A DNA stretch of 64,000 bases from Bdellovibrio sp. GT3 (GTDB lineage Bacteria; Bdellovibrionota; Bdellovibrionia; Bdellovibrionales; Bdellovibrionaceae), in NCBI RefSeq assembly GCF_037996765.1, contig NZ_JBBNAD010000005.1, forward strand, positions 1,573,569 through 1,637,568, written 5' to 3'. A model generated the notes under the pieces. It ran no database searches and was not told the DNA's origin. It was given only the letters and a program-made list of their open reading frames with translations. Made by a program: the position numbers and the translations under genes. Shown piece after piece: positions 61,470 through 64,000 of this stretch (position 1 is its first letter; the number at the start of each line of letters is the position of its first letter).

Positions 61470-61619
61470 GGTTAGAGTTTTCGCAGCGTGGATTAGAGCA
61501 AGCTAAACTCACCAAAATCATCGAGCTTTCCAGTCATTGAAATGGATCTCGAAACCATTTATCAAAAACTCCTATTTATCTTTCGGCGCAAATGAGTTTG
61601 AAAGAAATGGAGTTTGATT

Positions 61620-62780
61620 ATGTCAAAACCGTCGAAAGTACCAGCCAGCTATTCTCCTCGTGAAGAGGAATTACGTTATTACATCAAAGCCCCACAAGCG
61701 GGCAAAAAATCTTGGATTTTGATTTCTTATTATTTGCTAGCGGCGGATCGTAAAAAAAGAATCTATGTGAAACCAAACGCTGACTTATGTGCAAAGGTAA
61801 AGAAAATAAATTGTCGCCTCCTAAGCGGCACCATTGATGAAAATCAAGTCCGAACTCTTCTAGGCGATCTAATTCAAAAGCAATATGAGAGGTATGAGGT
61901 TCAATCCCGGGCCGTTAGAGATGCACGCCTATCCGAGATCAATGAAAAGCTCTTCGCTGCATACTGGGCGGAACGATACGCTCCAAGAACTAAGTTAAAA
62001 GATAAAACGTCTCCTCGATTGGATATAAAAAAAGCCCTTAGCATGATTGGGAATCTTAGCTTGCTAACAGCAAAAAAAATTGAATTAGAAAATGCTTTGG
62101 AGAAATACCAAACCAGACAAGCTGACCGCGCTACCTCAAGATTAAATGAGATGCTAAAATGGCTCGATAGAAAAGAGAATGGAGTTCCTTTGAGACTCGA
62201 AGCTCCTGCTCCCGAAATTAGAGAAATTCAGTACTGTACTTTGGAAGAATTTAGTAAAATTTTGGTTCACATTGAAGACGTAGAGCTAAAGTTATTCGCA
62301 TCTGTATTGTTTGGTGCGGGTCTAAGAGTTGGGGAAGCTTTGGCATTGGGAGAGCATAATCTAAGAAATGGTGTTTTAAGAATAGCCCAGCAAATCGACA
62401 AAAGTGGCAAAAGGGTTCTTCCTAAAAAGAATTCTGTGGGAGATGTCGTTGTTGTCCCAGAGTTTATTAATTCTGTAAAACAATGGCTTAAGGTAGAGGA
62501 CAAATTAAAGCTAAGATATAAGCTCTATGATTCACTATACGATGCCGCTAGAAAAGCATTTCCAAAAAGTGCTATAGGCCAAGTGGATCGTCGCTGGATA
62601 AGTCCCTGCGACATCCGCCACTCACACGCCATTTATCTCCTTGAAAATGGTGTCTCAATGACTCAAGTGGCTCAGAATCTTCGAAATGGCATCAAGGTAT
62701 GCCAACAGTATTACACTGGGTTTGGTAATACGGACGGAACTATAGATCTAATAAAGAAAACCCTGGCGAAAGCTTCCTAG
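61620..62780 (+). CDS. Tyrosine recombinase/phage-type integrase
   Basis: A 386-residue site-specific recombinase. After an N-terminal arm and SAM-like core-binding domain (about 1-190), the catalytic domain shows the first arginine in FGAGLRVGEALALGE (about 236), the second arginine in CDIRHSHAIYLLENG (about 337) and the tyrosine in QQYYTGF (about 366-367). The usual histidine before the second arginine is Cys here, and the second histidine position reads LRNG, so the site is divergent. Start at 61620, after tggag. The gene is AT-richer than its neighbours and sits beside a tRNA, typical of an integrated island. Confidence 0.85.
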   Translation: MSKPSKVPASYSPREEELRYYIKAPQAGKKSWILISYYLLAADRKKRIYVKPNADLCAKVKKINCRLLSGTIDENQVRTLLGDLIQKQYERYEVQSRAVRDARLSEINEKLFAAYWAERYAPRTKLKDKTSPRLDIKKALSMIGNLSLLTAKKIELENALEKYQTRQADRATSRLNEMLKWLDRKENGVPLRLEAPAPEIREIQYCTLEEFSKILVHIEDVELKLFASVLFGAGLRVGEALALGEHNLRNGVLRIAQQIDKSGKRVLPKKNSVGDVVVVPEFINSVKQWLKVEDKLKLRYKLYDSLYDAARKAFPKSAIGQVDRRWISPCDIRHSHAIYLLENGVSMTQVAQNLRNGIKVCQQYYTGFGNTDGTIDLIKKTLAKAS

Positions 62781-62797
62781 TAATTTATGATTACTCA

Positions 62798-64000
62798 ATG
62801 ACCAGTTATAGAAATCATCATTATGTGCCTCAATGGCACCAATACAACTTTCTGAAGCATTTGGCTGTCAAAAATTTTCATGTATTGGATCTATCCCGTG
62901 ATTTTCTGTCCCTGCCGAATGGAAGCGTTAAGAGACTTTCTGAGTTTCGAGTTTCAGGGCCCTCAGGCTGTTTTGTAGAAAAAGATTTGTACACGACATT
63001 TTTCCCCGCCGGAATCAATACGGATATAGAAACGAGATTTTTTGGAAATGTCGATCAATTTGCTCCTAGTGCTCTCGCTGCGATTTTGAACTTTACGCAT
63101 GAAGATTTTGATCCTGATTCATTTGAAAATTTCATGCGACATTTAAGTCTTCAGCGAATGAGAACTCCTAAGGGATTGTCGAATCTACAGAGGCGTTTGA
63201 ATCTCATAGAAAATAATCAGGTTCTATTTCAGATGCAGAAGCTGCAAGAAATTTTCTGTGCGATTTGGAGTGATTGCGTCTGGCAAATTGCATCGGCGGA
63301 GAACTGTGAAACTAAGTTTATTTTGTCAGATTCTCCAATCACTTTGTATAATCGTGCTTATAGACCAAATTCGTTTGCATGCACATCAAATGGTGATCCG
63401 GCGGTTGCTCAGAACGGAACTCATATGATTTATCCTCTATCTAACAACAAAATCATAATTCTTACTCATGCGGCGTATGTTAGAAATCCCTGGCTAAATC
63501 CAAAAGGAACTATTCCGAATCCTAGGCCGTTTAGAGACTCGATATTTTCATTTATGGATATACAACTTCGAAATTTAGATGAAACGGAAGTAAAAGAGAT
63601 TAACTACGTCATTAAAAGTAGAGCTTCTCGCTACGTTGTTGCCACAGAAAAACGATGGTTGTTTCCCGAAGACGAAATTCCGTCGACCGATTGGGCCCGG
63701 CTTGGTGGTGGGGATCTGTTAATGCCAGATCCTCGAGGACATACATATACATCTCGGACTACGGTAGGCTATACGAGTGGGCATAAGGGAAGTTTCGATT
63801 CAAATAATATCCGTCCTGGACAACCTGGGTTTACCGCAGAACCTAATGCTGAAGCATTGGAGAGATTCGAAGCATTTCAATCTTTCTTCGCAGAACGCCA
63901 CGGCTCCAAAAGGCGTGGCAGAGCGCATTCTTTTGGTAGATTAGACTATGAGATTGATAGCGATGAATTCTATCAATATGAAATCGGAAAAATTCCAAAT
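62798..64000 (+). CDS. DUF4238-like protein, C-terminus beyond the window
   Basis: An open frame of at least 401 codons that runs off the right edge. It begins MTSYRNHHYVPQWHQYNFLK; the HHYVPQ..L/F opening is the hallmark of DUF4238 proteins, whose function is unknown. Further parts fit that family: PAGINTDIETRFF, a helical middle, and FILSDSPITLYN (about 190) followed by IYPLSNNKIIILT. From about residue 300 the sequence is polar and less conserved (a possible C-terminal extension). It starts 17 bases after the integrase stop, so it is first cargo of the island and probably co-transcribed. Confidence 0.8.
   Translation, partial: MTSYRNHHYVPQWHQYNFLKHLAVKNFHVLDLSRDFLSLPNGSVKRLSEFRVSGPSGCFVEKDLYTTFFPAGINTDIETRFFGNVDQFAPSALAAILNFTHEDFDPDSFENFMRHLSLQRMRTPKGLSNLQRRLNLIENNQVLFQMQKLQEIFCAIWSDCVWQIASAENCETKFILSDSPITLYNRAYRPNSFACTSNGDPAVAQNGTHMIYPLSNNKIIILTHAAYVRNPWLNPKGTIPNPRPFRDSIFSFMDIQLRNLDETEVKEINYVIKSRASRYVVATEKRWLFPEDEIPSTDWARLGGGDLLMPDPRGHTYTSRTTVGYTSGHKGSFDSNNIRPGQPGFTAEPNAEALERFEAFQSFFAERHGSKRRGRAHSFGRLDYEIDSDEFYQYEIGKIPN

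Overview
The window looks like chromosome from a Bdellovibrio-type predatory bacterium (Bdellovibrionota), although the sequence gives no direct species label. The evidence is indirect. Base composition is moderate and housekeeping genes are densely packed. An unusually large share of genes encode secreted or lipid-anchored proteins, many of them hydrolases: subtilisin, trypsin-like and papain-like proteases, zincin-like proteins, a lytic transglycosylase, an amidase and an S15/CocE-like hydrolase. A Tsx-like nucleoside channel and two PilZ proteins fit the same picture.

Layout. 1-7.6 kb: secreted proteins, a radical SAM enzyme, a secreted protein with a kinase-like fold, and an exported amidohydrolase. 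7.7-15.8 kb: the 2-oxoglutarate dehydrogenase complex (sucA, sucB, then lpd further on), with a lipoprotein, a DoxX protein and an SDR oxidoreductase lying between sucB and lpd. 16-21.2 kb: gpmA, a frameshifted Hsp20 gene, a repeat-rich intergenic region with a candidate structured RNA, an O-acetyltransferase, hutI, a mini prepilin-like protein and an acyltransferase. 21.2-31.5 kb: glpK, a PilZ protein, a secreted metallopeptidase-like protein, a lone cyclic-nucleotide-binding protein, an SGNH-type protein, radA, a TPR/Slt lytic transglycosylase and an OppBC-like permease pair. 31.5-38 kb: an S15-like hydrolase, a Tsx-like porin and the conserved cluster prs-rplY-pth-ychF. 38-44.3 kb: an FGE-sulfatase-like lipoprotein, a papain-like protease, the row amidase-rph-rdgB, an sRNA candidate and a secreted coiled-coil protein. 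44.3-52.4 kb: a UbiG-like methyltransferase, an exported beta-carbonic anhydrase, a trypsin-like protease with a probable frame break near its end, clpP, MscS, uppP and a subtilase. 52.4-61.1 kb: a membrane PilZ protein, a crotonase, a DTW protein, YciB, dihydroorotase, structural or hypothetical proteins, DoxX and two lipoproteins. 61.3-64 kb: a CAT-anticodon tRNA followed at once by a tyrosine recombinase and a DUF4238-like gene that runs off the edge. This is most likely the end of an integrated island.

How the parts fit. Envelope turnover and uptake genes recur: the lytic transglycosylase beside peptide-type permeases, the amidase, UppP, the nucleoside channel and the secreted proteases. 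This suits an organism that digests macromolecules and imports the products. The least explained signals are non-coding: two very long perfect hairpins (10573-10647 and 33349-33411), a 193-nt element closed by a 42-bp stem (17388-17580), and an orphan promoter-like box plus terminator unit (42883-43030). A nearly palindromic motif is shared by two distant promoter regions (9253 and 50722), and operator-like palindromes lie ahead of hsp20 and clpP. No CRISPR array, insertion sequence or rRNA operon was seen.
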